A stretch of 64,000 bases of DNA from Labrenzia sp. VG12 (GTDB taxonomy: Bacteria; Pseudomonadota; Alphaproteobacteria; Rhizobiales; Stappiaceae): the NCBI RefSeq assembly GCF_002237595.1, contig NZ_CP022529.1, positions 5,238,001-5,302,000 of the forward strand, written 5' to 3'. The translations under genes and the position numbers were made by a program. Numbering within the stretch: position 1 is the stretch's first letter; every line of letters starts with the position of its first letter. Shown piece by piece: positions 1 to 8,813 of this stretch. A model generated the notes under the pieces. It had not been told where the DNA came from. It did not search any database and saw only the letters and a program-made list of their open reading frames with translations.

Positions 1-2
1 TC

Positions 3-608
3 GTCGACGTCAAGTCGACCGGGCTGTTCAACACCGATCCGGTGCTGCAGGCCAACGGCGCCAAGGCGGATTATTTCAAGACCGGTCATTCCTATATCAA
101 GCGCCGGGTGACCGAACTGAATGCAGTCGTCGGCTTTGAAAAATCCGGCCACTATTTCTTCAACAAGCCGATTGGCCGTGGTTATGACGATGGCCTCGTC
201 TCCGCTATCGCGATCCTGGACATGCTGGACCGCAACCCGAACAAGACCATGGCGGATCTTCGCCGGGACCTGCCCAAGACCTGGGGCTCGCCGACCATGT
301 CGCCGAAATGCGCCGACGAGATCAAGTATGACGTCGTCGACCGGGTCGTGGCGCGGTTCCAGGACATGAAGGCGAAGGGCGAGACGGTTGCCGGACAGGC
401 GATCACCGATCTGATTACCGTCAACGGTGTCCGCGTTGTCAGCGAGGATGGCACATGGGGACTGGTTCGCGCCTCATCCAACAAGCCGGAGCTGGTCGTT
501 GTGGTGGAAAGCCCGGTCTCCGAAGAGCGTCTGCATGCCATGTTCAAGGCTGTTGACGGTGTCCTGCGCGAGAACCCGGAAGTTGGTGAATACAACCAGA
601 CCATTTGA
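3..608 (+). CDS. Phosphomannomutase/phosphoglucomutase, C-terminal part (5' end outside window)
   Basis: This is the C-terminal ~200 residues of an alpha-D-phosphohexomutase, which interconverts hexose 1- and 6-phosphates for nucleotide-sugar and polysaccharide synthesis. The frame is open to the left edge, so the start and the catalytic phosphoserine lie outside the window. Seen here: a VDVKSTGLF segment, the KTGHSYIKR stretch, then GFEKSGHYFFN (the sugar-binding EKSGH loop, close to the family GEXSGH motif), GRGYDDGL, and a C-terminal phosphate-binding domain ending near residue 200 of the fragment. Such EKSGH-type enzymes act on both mannose and glucose phosphates in related bacteria; which substrate is used here cannot be told. 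A hairpin with a short T run follows the stop codon, so the unit probably ends here. Confidence 0.9.
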   Translation, partial: VDVKSTGLFNTDPVLQANGAKADYFKTGHSYIKRRVTELNAVVGFEKSGHYFFNKPIGRGYDDGLVSAIAILDMLDRNPNKTMADLRRDLPKTWGSPTMSPKCADEIKYDVVDRVVARFQDMKAKGETVAGQAITDLITVNGVRVVSEDGTWGLVRASSNKPELVVVVESPVSEERLHAMFKAVDGVLRENPEVGEYNQTI

Positions 609-617
609 CCGATGGAC

Positions 618-650
618 GGACGGTCGCAATTGTCAGCGGCCGTCCTTCTT
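618..650 (+). terminator. Probable rho-independent terminator after the phosphohexomutase gene
   Basis: Arms GGACGGTCGC and GCGGCCGTCC pair over 10 bp with one G-U pair around an 8-nt loop, and TTCTT follows. It lies 10 nt after the stop codon and ahead of the next gene on the same strand. Confidence 0.55.
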
Positions 651-688
651 GGTCAGCTTATTCTGACGACCTGCTGCCGGAGTGAATG

Positions 689-1687
689 ATGATCAGGGAA
701 TTTGGTGTCTTGCCCGACGGCGAGGTCGTTCACGAGATTTCACTCAGAAAAGGCACACTTCAAGCCTCGGTCCTGACCTTGGGGGCAATCATCCGTGATC
801 TCAAGGTCGACGGACAAACCGTTGTCCTTGGCTTTGAAGACCTGCAAAGCTACCTGGATCATTCACCCTATTTCGGAGCCGTTGCCGGTCGCTGTGCCAA
901 TCGCATTGCCGGCGCCCGGATGACGATTGACGGTCAGGAGCATCAGCTCGATGTCAATGAAAGGGGGCGCCACCAGTTGCATGGCGGCGCGCGTGGCTTT
1001 TCACGGCGTGTCTGGCAACTGGAGCAGAGCGACAAGGCCAGCGTGCTGCTCAAACTTGTCTCTGAAGACGGCGACATGGGCTATCCTGGACGTGTCGAGG
1101 TGCTGTTGCGCTATACGCTGACCGGCACCGGTGCCCTGCGCATGAAGATCACGGCGACCGCCGACAGGACCACGCCCGTCAACCTGACCCAGCACAGCTA
1201 TTTCAATCTGGATGGCAGCGCCACGATCCTTGATCACACCCTTGAAATTGCTGCAGACAGCTACCTGCCTGTCGATGAGGACCTGATCCCGACCGGTGAA
1301 GTGCGCAAGGTGGCCTGGACGCCTTACGACTTTCAGGATGGACGCAAGCTGCGGCGGCGGGCCGGCGAGGAGACCGTTGTCTTCGATCACAATTTCTGCC
1401 TCTCCGACGCGCCGCGAGAGAGCGTCGAATTTGCCGCGGCGCTGGAGGATGCGGCGGGAGACCGGCGCATGGAAGTCTGGACGACGGAGCCTGGCCTGCA
1501 GCTTTTTGATGCCGGTGGGATCGACGTACAGGCGCCGGGACTGGAGGGAAAACGCTACGGTCCGCATGCCGGTCTCTGCCTGGAGGCACAGCGCTGGCCG
1601 GACAGTGTCAACCGGGACGGGTTCACCAGTGTTTTGTTACGGCCCTCAGAGACTTATAGTCACGTTACGGAATTCCGTTTTTCCTGA
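689..1687 (+). CDS. galM: Aldose 1-epimerase (galactose mutarotase)
   Basis: Cytoplasmic mutarotase of 332 residues that interconverts alpha and beta anomers of aldohexoses. Family marks seen: NRIAGARM near residue 75, HQLHGG near 95, the catalytic-histidine block TQHSYFNLDG (His about 169) and the catalytic-glutamate block CLEAQRWPDSVN (Glu about 299). Length is normal for GalM. Two ATG codons lie in tandem at 686 and 689; GGAG at 679-682 is only 3 nt from the first and 6 nt from the second, so 689 is preferred. It is a single gene behind the phosphohexomutase terminator, in a carbohydrate setting. Confidence 0.88.
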   Translation: MIREFGVLPDGEVVHEISLRKGTLQASVLTLGAIIRDLKVDGQTVVLGFEDLQSYLDHSPYFGAVAGRCANRIAGARMTIDGQEHQLDVNERGRHQLHGGARGFSRRVWQLEQSDKASVLLKLVSEDGDMGYPGRVEVLLRYTLTGTGALRMKITATADRTTPVNLTQHSYFNLDGSATILDHTLEIAADSYLPVDEDLIPTGEVRKVAWTPYDFQDGRKLRRRAGEETVVFDHNFCLSDAPRESVEFAAALEDAAGDRRMEVWTTEPGLQLFDAGGIDVQAPGLEGKRYGPHAGLCLEAQRWPDSVNRDGFTSVLLRPSETYSHVTEFRFS

Positions 1688-1744
1688 TTTGGGTTACATT
1701 ACCTGCATCGGCTATGGTCATGGCAAGGGAACCGGGGGCAGCTT

Positions 1745-2773
1745 GTGAAGACGGTTTTTTCAGACACCCAGCTTGCGCATGCGCCGGCTCAAGAGATTTC
1801 CGACGGCGAGTTGAAACCGGCCGTTGAGATTCCAAGTCGCGCAGAAATAGTGCTCAAAACCGTCCGTGACAGGAATGTCGGTGACATCCTTGCACCGGAA
1901 GAGTTTCCAATCCGGCCACTGCAGCGGGTTCATTCACCCGACTATGTTTCCTTTCTGGAAGGGTTCTGGGAACAATGGACGGCCGCGGGCCGCACCAAGG
2001 AAGCATTTCCGTTTGTCTGGCCCATCCGCAGCCTCAGGCAGGATGTGTCCGTTACACATATCGATGGTCTGCTGGGCCGGTACTCCATGGATGCCGGCAC
2101 GCCCGTCGGCGAACACACTTACAAGGCTGCCCGTGCGTCGGTCGACACTGCGCTGACGGCGGCCAAGATGATCCTGGACGGCGAACAGTCGGCGTTCGCC
2201 CTCTGTCGGCCGCCCGGCCATCATGCCGGGTTCGATTTCTTCGGTGGCTACTGCTTTTTCAACAACGCCGCCGTGGCGGCGCAGTATCTGCGGGATTACG
2301 GCCTTCACCGGATCGCGATCCTGGATGTCGATTACCATCACGGCAACGGCACGCAGGCCCTCTTCTATGACAGGCCCGATATACTGTTCCTGTCGATCCA
2401 TGCCGATCCAAAAGAGGAATATCCCTATTTTCTGGGCTTTGCGGACGAGACCGGCGAACATGCCGGGACCGGCTTCACGCGCAACTGGCCCTTGCCGCTC
2501 GGCACCGACTGGGACGGATACACCCCGGCATTGGAAGAAGCCTGCCGCTGGCTGCTTGTATACAAACCGGAAGCGCTGATCGTATCGCTTGGCATGGACT
2601 GCTATGAGCACGACCCGATCTCCGGCTTCAAATTCACCAGCGAAGATTTTCTGCGTCTCGGCCAACGGCTCAAGAAGGTCGGTGTCCCGACCATCTTCGT
2701 CATGGAAGGCGGTTACGCGGTCGATGCGCTTGGCACCAACTGTGTCAATGTCCTTGAGGGATTTGAAGGATAG
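1745..2773 (+). CDS. aphA: Acetylpolyamine amidohydrolase / class II histone deacetylase-family protein
   Basis: A 342-residue zinc hydrolase of the arginase/deacetylase fold. Its length and its PGHH and GGYCFFNNAA blocks match bacterial acetylpolyamine amidohydrolases, which deacetylate N-acetylputrescine or N-acetylcadaverine. Seen: the tandem catalytic histidines His159-His160 in PPGHHAG, zinc ligands Asp196 and His198 in DVDYHHGNGT, a third ligand near Asp285 (SLGMDCYEHDP), and a C-terminal GGY with the transition-state tyrosine. The start is GTG at 1745 behind GGGGGCAGC. The polyamine substrate is inferred from family similarity; other small acylated amines remain possible. Confidence 0.87.
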   Translation: MKTVFSDTQLAHAPAQEISDGELKPAVEIPSRAEIVLKTVRDRNVGDILAPEEFPIRPLQRVHSPDYVSFLEGFWEQWTAAGRTKEAFPFVWPIRSLRQDVSVTHIDGLLGRYSMDAGTPVGEHTYKAARASVDTALTAAKMILDGEQSAFALCRPPGHHAGFDFFGGYCFFNNAAVAAQYLRDYGLHRIAILDVDYHHGNGTQALFYDRPDILFLSIHADPKEEYPYFLGFADETGEHAGTGFTRNWPLPLGTDWDGYTPALEEACRWLLVYKPEALIVSLGMDCYEHDPISGFKFTSEDFLRLGQRLKKVGVPTIFVMEGGYAVDALGTNCVNVLEGFEG

Positions 2774-2778
2774 CCTCG

Positions 2779-3399
2779 TCAGGCAGGCAGCAATCCAAGA
2801 TCAAGCAGATCACCTTTGAGGCCCTCGGCCCCGGTGAAATGATGACCCCTCATGCCCAGCTGGCGCGCAGTGGCAATATTCTTGTCGCTGTCATCGATGA
2901 AGAGGCAGGCCTTCGGATCAAGACCATTGCGATCAAACAGGCGCCGGTAGATTGCCGGATCGGGTTTGATCAACCGTTCTTCAGCGGAAATGACAATGTC
3001 CAGGAAGCTTGACTTCAAAAACGGGAACCGGGACTGACACTCGGCGAATTTCTCGTTTGAAAAATTGGTGATGGCGTAAAGCGGCGTGCCCGAGGCCTTC
3101 AGGGTTTCAAGCAGGGAAGGTGTGCCCGGGACTTCTCCTGGAACCATCTCATGCCAATGGGTGGAATAGGCCGCAATCAGATCGGCCTTGTCCGGGTGTT
3201 GCTGCGACAGGGCGTCGACAGCCTCCTCCCAGGACCGGCCGAGATCCTGTGCCAGGTTCCAGTCCATCGAACAGACCGATTCCAGAAAGTGTGCACGCTC
3301 TTTTTCATCGGGAATGAGCCTGGAATAGAGGTGTTCGGGATTCCATTCGATCAGGACATTTCCTATATCGAAGACGACGGTCGTGATAGGGTCGCTCAT
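2779..3399 (-). CDS. HAD-superfamily (subfamily IA) phosphatase, YihX-like
   Basis: A 206-residue HAD hydrolase. Motif I is FDIGNVL, with the nucleophilic Asp at about residue 10 and Gly in the second Asp position as in YihX-type enzymes. Motif II is the AITNFSN region, motif III the Lys in LIKPDPAIY, and motif IV the acidic FIDDSDKN. YihX-type relatives dephosphorylate alpha-glucose 1-phosphate and related sugar phosphates; the substrate here is unknown. The frame is open further upstream but the homologous part starts at ATG 3399. It converges on the deacetylase gene with 5 nt between stops. Confidence 0.83.
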   Translation of the reverse strand: MSDPITTVVFDIGNVLIEWNPEHLYSRLIPDEKERAHFLESVCSMDWNLAQDLGRSWEEAVDALSQQHPDKADLIAAYSTHWHEMVPGEVPGTPSLLETLKASGTPLYAITNFSNEKFAECQSRFPFLKSSFLDIVISAEERLIKPDPAIYRRLFDRNGLDPKACLFIDDSDKNIATARQLGMRGHHFTGAEGLKGDLLDLGLLPA

Positions 3400-3488
3400 G
3401 CGGGCCGGTCCGAAGCAAGTGAGAATGGTGTATGTCTGGGCGGGGCGATATTTTGTACGTTTCATCAGAACCTTATGTCCGGAATGTG

Positions 3489-4424
3489 ATGTCTGCCAAG
3501 ATCCTGGTTCTCGCGGGCCTGTCATTGTTGCTGGCCTGTCTGGCCACTTTGACGCAGGCGCAGGAGGAAACCGGTATGCCGGACCGGTTGCGCCTTGGCG
3601 TGATCGTCGCGGCGGATGAAACGGCACGCGAGCGTGTCGAGCCTTTCCGCCTGGCGCTGGAGGATGTCGCGGACATGCCGGTCGACCTGTTCCTCATGGA
3701 CACGATGGCCGATGCCATCGAGGCGCTTGCCGCCGGCCGCATCGACTATGCCAGGCTGTCACCGTCCGGATATGCCGCCGTGCACCAGCTCTGCGCCTGT
3801 ATCGAGCCTCTGGTGACGGCCGCCCCCGACGATTTTCCGGCACGGTTTTATGCCATCCTTGTCGCCAAACGAAACGGCGACAAAAACACACTGGCTGATC
3901 TGAAGGGCACCCGATTGGCCGTTGGTGGCGCCCATGCGGTGACCGGATACCGGGTTCCTCTCACCAACCTGGCCGCCGACGGTATCAATGCGCGGGTTCA
4001 TTTCAGTGCGCTGGTGGAGGTTCAGGACCCCGTTGAAGGTTTGCGTGCGATCCTGGATGGCCGCGTGCAGGCGAGCCTTGCCTGGTCGACCCTGGCAGGC
4101 GAAGCCAAGAACGGCTACACCGCCGGCACGCTCAATGATTTCTATGTCTCCGGCGGCCGCGGTTTCAACGACCTCGAGATTGTCTGGCGATCACCGCCGA
4201 TCCCCTATTCCGCCCACAGCCTGCGCAAGGACCTGCCGGATGAATTGAAACGGCGCATCAGGGCCGGTCTGATGGATCTCCGCCGCGAGGCGCCGGATGC
4301 CTATCTGGCGATTGAACCGGATCTGCCGGGCGGTTTCGAGCCGGTGGTGCACGGCGATTTCCGGCCTGTCCTGCGCACCTTTGAAGAGGAATATGCGACC
4401 CTCTTGAACCCGCAAGGACGCTAG
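3489..4424 (+). CDS. PhnD-like phosphate/phosphite/phosphonate ABC transporter substrate-binding protein
   Basis: A 311-residue exported binding protein. The preferred start at 3489 begins a signal peptide (MSAKILVLAGLSLLLACL...QA); the frame extends to 3432 but that part is not signal-like. The mature part has the PhnD order: RLGVIVAADE, DYARLSPSGYAAV, LADLKGTRLAVGG, then the second lobe with YVSGGRGFNDLEIVW and PPIPYSAHSLRKDLP. There is no permease or ATPase next to it, so it may be an orphan receptor or serve a distant transporter. Its stop codon overlaps the convergent ackA stop within one CTAG tetramer. Confidence 0.8.
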   Translation: MSAKILVLAGLSLLLACLATLTQAQEETGMPDRLRLGVIVAADETARERVEPFRLALEDVADMPVDLFLMDTMADAIEALAAGRIDYARLSPSGYAAVHQLCACIEPLVTAAPDDFPARFYAILVAKRNGDKNTLADLKGTRLAVGGAHAVTGYRVPLTNLAADGINARVHFSALVEVQDPVEGLRAILDGRVQASLAWSTLAGEAKNGYTAGTLNDFYVSGGRGFNDLEIVWRSPPIPYSAHSLRKDLPDELKRRIRAGLMDLRREAPDAYLAIEPDLPGGFEPVVHGDFRPVLRTFEEEYATLLNPQGR

Positions 4425-5605
4425 GTCGCGACCGTCTTTTCGTTGAGCAGCTTCTCCGTATGCCGGCGGATCATTTCCTCTTCGTTGGTGGGGATGACCA
4501 GCACCTTGATGCTGGAGCCGGATGCGGAAATGTCCTCATCGCAGGCGTCGTTTCTGGCCTTGTCTATGGCAAGGCCGAGCCACTCCTGGCCAGCGCAGAC
4601 TTTTTCCCGGATCAGTGCCGCGTTTTCGCCGATACCGCCGGTAAAGACGATCGTGTCCAGACCTCCCAGAACAGCGGCCATCGCGCCAAGTTCCCGGCGG
4701 ATGCGGAACACGAAATAGTCGATGGCTTCGGCGGCTTTCGGATCGTCGCTCTCAGTGAGCGTGCGCATGTCCTGGCTGATACCGGACAGCCCTTTCAGAC
4801 CGGAGTCCTTGTAAAGAAGATCCGACACTTCCTCCGGCGACATGCCCTTTGTGGTCAGCAGATACAGCACGACGCCCGGATCCAGCTGGCCGCAGCGGGT
4901 GCCCATGGGCAGCCCGTCCAGCGCGGTAAAGCCCATGGTGGAGCCGATGCTCTGGCCATCGCGGATTGCGCACATGGAGGCACCGTTGCCCAGATGGGCG
5001 ACGATCGCCCGGCCGGCGAAAGCGTCAGGGCGCGTCGACCGCAGGTAACTGCAGATAAATTCGTAAGACAGGCCATGAAAGCCGTAACGCCGCACGCCTT
5101 CCTCGTAATACGCTCGGGGCAGGGCGAAGGTATCGTTGACCCAGGGGTGCTTGCGGTGAAACGCCGTATCGAAACAGGCCGTCTGCAAGGCGTCCGGAAA
5201 GGCCTCTGTGGCCGCTTCGATACCGGCAAGATTATGAGGCTGGTGCAACGGGGCAAGCGGTTCCAGAGCGCGAAGGTCGCTCAGTACCTCGGGTGTGATC
5301 CGCAGTGGGTCTGAGTGAACAACACCGCCATGAACAACCCGGTGTCCGACCGCGTCGACGCTACGTCCGTCAAGCTCGTCTTCCAGCAGAGGCAACAGGG
5401 TGCCCATGGCCGACGAATGGTTTCTGCCTTCCTCGGCACGGAGCGGACGGTCGATCCTGGTTTCGGTCACTTCGGATGCAAGTTTGATATGCGGCGTTGC
5501 CCCGAGACCCGAAATCTGCCCGGACAGCATTTCCTGCTGTGCGGTGTAAAGCGTGAATTTGATGGAGGAAGATCCGGAATTCAGAACCAGGATGACCTGT
5601 TCCAT
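4421..5605 (-). CDS. ackA: Acetate kinase
   Basis: A 394-residue acetokinase that converts acyl phosphate and ADP to carboxylate and ATP in the cytoplasm. Seen: LNSGSSSIKF at the N-terminus, GHRVVHGG, CFDTAFH, RRYGFHGLSYE, HLGNGAS, GTRCGQLDPG and VFTGGIGENAA, with TNEEEM near the C-terminus; all main ASKHA active-site blocks are present. The start at 5605 lies 2 nt after the stop of the upstream MaoC-PTA gene, so the two are translationally coupled. The partner being a PTA/PTB fusion raises the possibility of an acyl phosphate other than acetyl phosphate. Confidence 0.93.
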   Translation of the reverse strand: MEQVILVLNSGSSSIKFTLYTAQQEMLSGQISGLGATPHIKLASEVTETRIDRPLRAEEGRNHSSAMGTLLPLLEDELDGRSVDAVGHRVVHGGVVHSDPLRITPEVLSDLRALEPLAPLHQPHNLAGIEAATEAFPDALQTACFDTAFHRKHPWVNDTFALPRAYYEEGVRRYGFHGLSYEFICSYLRSTRPDAFAGRAIVAHLGNGASMCAIRDGQSIGSTMGFTALDGLPMGTRCGQLDPGVVLYLLTTKGMSPEEVSDLLYKDSGLKGLSGISQDMRTLTESDDPKAAEAIDYFVFRIRRELGAMAAVLGGLDTIVFTGGIGENAALIREKVCAGQEWLGLAIDKARNDACDEDISASGSSIKVLVIPTNEEEMIRRHTEKLLNEKTVAT

Positions 5606-5607
5606 GA

Positions 5608-7020
5608 TCAGTCTTCCTCGCGGTCCAGAATCCCGGCCGGCACGCCATTTGCCTGCCAATGCGTGTAAAGCAGCGCGAGTGCGCAGGACGCAAGGCGTGC
5701 CCGGCCGTCATCGGCTCGGCTTGTCAGCATGACGGGTACCTTTGCTCCGATGACAAGGCCGGCGGCCTCCGCATGGGCAATGAAGGTCAGCTCCTTGGCC
5801 AGCATGTTGCCGGATTCCAGATTGGGTACGATCAGCACTTCGGCATGTCCGGCCACCAGCGACGTGATGCCCTTTGTGCGGGCGGCCTGGACATCGATGG
5901 CATTGTCCATGGCCAGGGGGCCATCGACCACGGCACCGGTGATCTGACCGCGTTCCGCCATCTTCGACAACACCGCCGCATCCAGGCTGGAGGGAATGGC
6001 GGGATTGACGGTCTCGATCGCCGACAAAACGCCGACGCGCGGCATCTCGAGGCCGAGCGCGCGGGCGGCGTCGATCGCATTCTGGGTGATGTCGACCTTG
6101 GTGTTGAGATCAGGTGAAATATTGATGGCAGCATCGGAAATCAGAACCGGCGTCTTGCGGCCGGGAATGTCCATGACGAACACATGACTGATGCGCCGCT
6201 TGGTACGCAGGCCACCGTCGCGTTTCACGACGTGATGCAGCAGGTGGTCCGTGTGCAGATGCCCTTTCATGACCGCCTTGACGCGGCCCTCATGCACCAT
6301 GGCGACAGCGCGCCCCGCAGCTTCCATTTCATCTTCGATGTCGATCAGTTCGTAGCCGCTGATATCCTCGCCAAGTTCCTTGGCGGCGGCATCTATCCTG
6401 TCTTTCGCGCCGATCAGGATAGGGTTGATCAGTCCCTCGCGGGCCGCCATGAGCGCGCCTTCGAGCGAATTCGGGTCATCGGGTGCCGCGACGGCGGTTG
6501 GCAGGGCCGGCAGGGTTTTTGCCAGCTCGATCATCCGGTTGAAGTGCCGGTGCCGCTGTACCAGCAGGGCCGGGATCTCACTGGAATCGAATTCGATGGT
6601 TTCCGTCGGGGCGGTGACCTCGGCGACACCCTCGACAAGACGGACGCCGTCACCCCGGGTCACGCTCAATTCGAACAGAACGGTGTTGTCGTCCTTCTTC
6701 TCGGTGGCAACGACCTTGACCGTGAGTTTGTCGCCGACGGCTGCACGGCCGAGAAACCGGAAGGACTGGGCCTTGTAAACCGTTCCGGGTCCGGGAAGAA
6801 TGTTGCCGAGCACGGCCGAGGCAAGGCCACCTACCCACATGGCAGGCGCAGTCGGCTTGTCGACGACACCGTCGCCGGTCCAGTCCGTGTCCGGGAGATG
6901 AATGGGGTTGCGATTGCCCGACGCATGCGCAAAGACCAGCAGATCGTTGGAGGAGCACTCGCGCACGATTTCTGCGCTGTCGCCTATCTTGATCTGGTCA
7001 TATGTCCTGTTGGTCGCCAT
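5608..7020 (-). CDS. Bifunctional MaoC-like enoyl-CoA hydratase / phosphate acyltransferase
   Basis: A 470-residue fusion. Residues 1-150 form a MaoC hot-dog domain: the SGNRNPIHLPD block resembles the hydratase catalytic D/N-x-x-x-x-H motif, and GPGTVYKAQSF follows. Residues about 160-465 form a phosphate acetyl/butyryltransferase domain (SLEGALMAAREG, KGHLHTDHLLH, DAAINISPDLNTK, VDGPLAMDNA, LESGNMLAKEL). It probably moves acyl groups from CoA to phosphate and feeds AckA directly downstream, making ATP from acyl-CoA. The hydratase half may be catalytic or may only steer substrate choice. It is the first gene of a two-gene unit. Confidence 0.88.
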   Translation of the reverse strand: MATNRTYDQIKIGDSAEIVRECSSNDLLVFAHASGNRNPIHLPDTDWTGDGVVDKPTAPAMWVGGLASAVLGNILPGPGTVYKAQSFRFLGRAAVGDKLTVKVVATEKKDDNTVLFELSVTRGDGVRLVEGVAEVTAPTETIEFDSSEIPALLVQRHRHFNRMIELAKTLPALPTAVAAPDDPNSLEGALMAAREGLINPILIGAKDRIDAAAKELGEDISGYELIDIEDEMEAAGRAVAMVHEGRVKAVMKGHLHTDHLLHHVVKRDGGLRTKRRISHVFVMDIPGRKTPVLISDAAINISPDLNTKVDITQNAIDAARALGLEMPRVGVLSAIETVNPAIPSSLDAAVLSKMAERGQITGAVVDGPLAMDNAIDVQAARTKGITSLVAGHAEVLIVPNLESGNMLAKELTFIAHAEAAGLVIGAKVPVMLTSRADDGRARLASCALALLYTHWQANGVPAGILDREED

Positions 7021-7171
7021 TTTCCCGTAATCCCGTCCTGAAATGCATTTTGCAGCGCAGCAATTTTCGGGAGAGTACCCTCAGAATGCGACGGTAGAAA
7101 TACGGGAGAACATGTAGGGCCGAAACGAGCTGAGAAAAGGCTCTCGTCACGGCGTCAGAATGGGCGGATTT

Positions 7172-7783
7172 CTAACAATTCGAGCACTGGACGGTGCCGG
7201 TCAACCGCGGGCGCAGATAGTAGGTGTGAGACAGCTCCAATGCGTCCTTCCGCGTGAAGTAGTCGGTGAAGATGCCGGCAAAGGGCGGAGAATAGTTCAA
7301 GGTCGTGACCCCGACGACGATGGACGAATTGGGAGAGACAATGGTGTCCGGCAAGGTAATTGGCGGTTCCGACCCCTCGGCCCAAGGATTGCTGCTGCCG
7401 GAATCGAAGCTCCAATCAACTTCAGCGTCACCATCTTCGTTAAAGGTAACACTTGCGATGATGATTTCGAGTTCGTCGGCAGGATAGGGCGCAAGAACCT
7501 GCTCGCCAAGATCCATCACAGCCAGGAGCTCGGCTTCAGTGACGGTTTCCGCCTGTGCCACCAGGTCGGTCACCGCATTTGAGATGCGGGCCACCTTGCG
7601 ATCCTGGTTCATCGCCCCGGTAACTTCTGCCATTCCGATGAGAAGAAGGAACATGACCGGCAGGATGAGCGCAAACTCCGTAGCCGCGACCGCACGCGTG
7701 TCTTTCCACAGCTTGCGTTTCGCGACACAAGAGCAAATGACGCGGCAGTGACCTTTGAGATCGAAATCAGTTGAAGGGTTCAT
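7172..7783 (-). CDS. TadE/TadG-like minor pilin, second of two
   Basis: A 203-residue protein with a TadE-type N-terminus: a short basic region, then ATEFALILPVMFLLLIGMAE at about residues 34-53, which carries the Glu of the prepilin-like segment and one transmembrane helix. The remainder is extracytoplasmic, with a CSNC motif at the very C-terminus that could form a disulfide. The start at 7783 overlaps the upstream tadE-like gene by 17 nt, so they are co-transcribed. It is probably a pseudopilin of the Tad system encoded divergently at 9.3-18.4 kb; processing by CpaA is inferred. Confidence 0.82.
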   Translation of the reverse strand: MNPSTDFDLKGHCRVICSCVAKRKLWKDTRAVAATEFALILPVMFLLLIGMAEVTGAMNQDRKVARISNAVTDLVAQAETVTEAELLAVMDLGEQVLAPYPADELEIIIASVTFNEDGDAEVDWSFDSGSSNPWAEGSEPPITLPDTIVSPNSSIVVGVTTLNYSPPFAGIFTDYFTRKDALELSHTYYLRPRLTGTVQCSNC

Positions 7784-8318
7784 TGCGAAACACCATGGTT
7801 GATGTCAGGTGGCGCTCATAGCCGTTGTCTGTGCTGTCGAATTTCAGGATGGCCGTCGCCATGGGCCATTTGTAGATGACGTTCACTACAACGATCGAAG
7901 TGGAGTCGCCGATCTCGTAAGCCGTGTCTTCCCTCAGATTGCCCTCGTCGTCGTAGAGATCGTCGAGAGATGATGCGTCGGAGAAATCGTCGATTGAGTT
8001 GATCTCGACGACGATCCGGTCCTCGTCGCACATGAAACCGGGCATGGAATCGCACACGGCGGTCTTGAAGCCTGCGGCCGACAGGCCCCCGCTATGGGCC
8101 TGTCCCGTGCGGATCAAACGGGACGCCTCCACAACGGCATTGTCGACAAGGCGGTTGGCGAAATGAGCAAGGCCAATTTCGATGATGCCGAACGCCAGCG
8201 TGAAAAACGGCAAGGCAACCAGGGCGAACTCAACGGCGGTTACGCCGTCGCGGTCTTTGGCCAGATCCTTTCCTTTTCGTCCTGTTCCAGACAGGAAAAG
8301 CCGAATTTTGCGGTACAT
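7767..8318 (-). CDS. tadE: TadE-like minor pilin, first of two
   Basis: A 183-residue TadE-family protein. RDGVTAVEFALVALPFFTLA at about residues 23-42 contains the conserved Glu followed by a hydrophobic helix; DNAVVEASRLIRTGQA follows, as is typical of TadE. The C-terminal part is acidic and probably periplasmic or surface exposed. It lies between the stand-alone CpaC-like gene (30 nt upstream) and the second tadE-like gene (overlapping), forming a three-gene minus-strand unit divergent from flp. Confidence 0.87.
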   Translation of the reverse strand: MYRKIRLFLSGTGRKGKDLAKDRDGVTAVEFALVALPFFTLAFGIIEIGLAHFANRLVDNAVVEASRLIRTGQAHSGGLSAAGFKTAVCDSMPGFMCDEDRIVVEINSIDDFSDASSLDDLYDDEGNLREDTAYEIGDSTSIVVVNVIYKWPMATAILKFDSTDNGYERHLTSTMVFRNEPFN

Positions 8319-8348
8319 GCGATACGAGCTCCGAATTCGACCTCAGGA

Positions 8349-8813
8349 CTAGTTTTTCCCGCCCGCTGCTTCAATGGCCAACGAATTGCGGTTGGTGGCC
8401 TGATTGGCAGCCGCCTCGAACGCGCCATCGGAGTCGCCAAGGCGAAGGGTTGGTTCGCAAACCGGATTACATGACATGGTCGCACGGGCGGTTTTGCGGT
8501 AGACCTGAACCACATCCTCTTCAGAAGCCCTTACAGTTATGACTTCGTCGACGATGGGGGTGTTGTTCGCGTCGAGAATGACGAGATTGGTGGTTCCATA
8601 ACTTTTGCCGGTAATCACCACGGTGTTCTGATCGAACATGGCAACGTCCGCGATGAAGGGATTGCCGACAATAACCGCGGAAGCGCCGTCATCAATGCGG
8701 AAAATCTTCGCACGATCCACCGTGACCATGACGGGACCATCCTGCGCTGCCACCGCTCCAGCCTGAAGCGCTAACACAAGCACGCCTGTCCATTTCAGTA
8801 TGTTCGTAAACAT
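8349..8813 (-). CDS. Pilus assembly protein with CpaC/RcpA N-terminal domain only
   Basis: A 154-residue exported protein equivalent to the N-terminal domain of the CpaC secretin without any secretin channel. A signal peptide runs from the start at 8813 (MFTNILKWTGVLVLALQAGA...AQ). Then come VTVDRAKIFRIDDGASAVIVGNP, FDQNTVVITGKSYGTTNLVILD and a short tail with two cysteines in CNPVCEP. The full CpaC at 11.3 kb carries the same block as GRSVVINLAEDAADVLVSNP. A small accessory periplasmic factor for the secretin is the likely role. GGAG lies 11-12 nt before the ATG; the longer frame to 8861 is not signal-like. Confidence 0.75.
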   Translation of the reverse strand: MFTNILKWTGVLVLALQAGAVAAQDGPVMVTVDRAKIFRIDDGASAVIVGNPFIADVAMFDQNTVVITGKSYGTTNLVILDANNTPIVDEVITVRASEEDVVQVYRKTARATMSCNPVCEPTLRLGDSDGAFEAAANQATNRNSLAIEAAGGKN

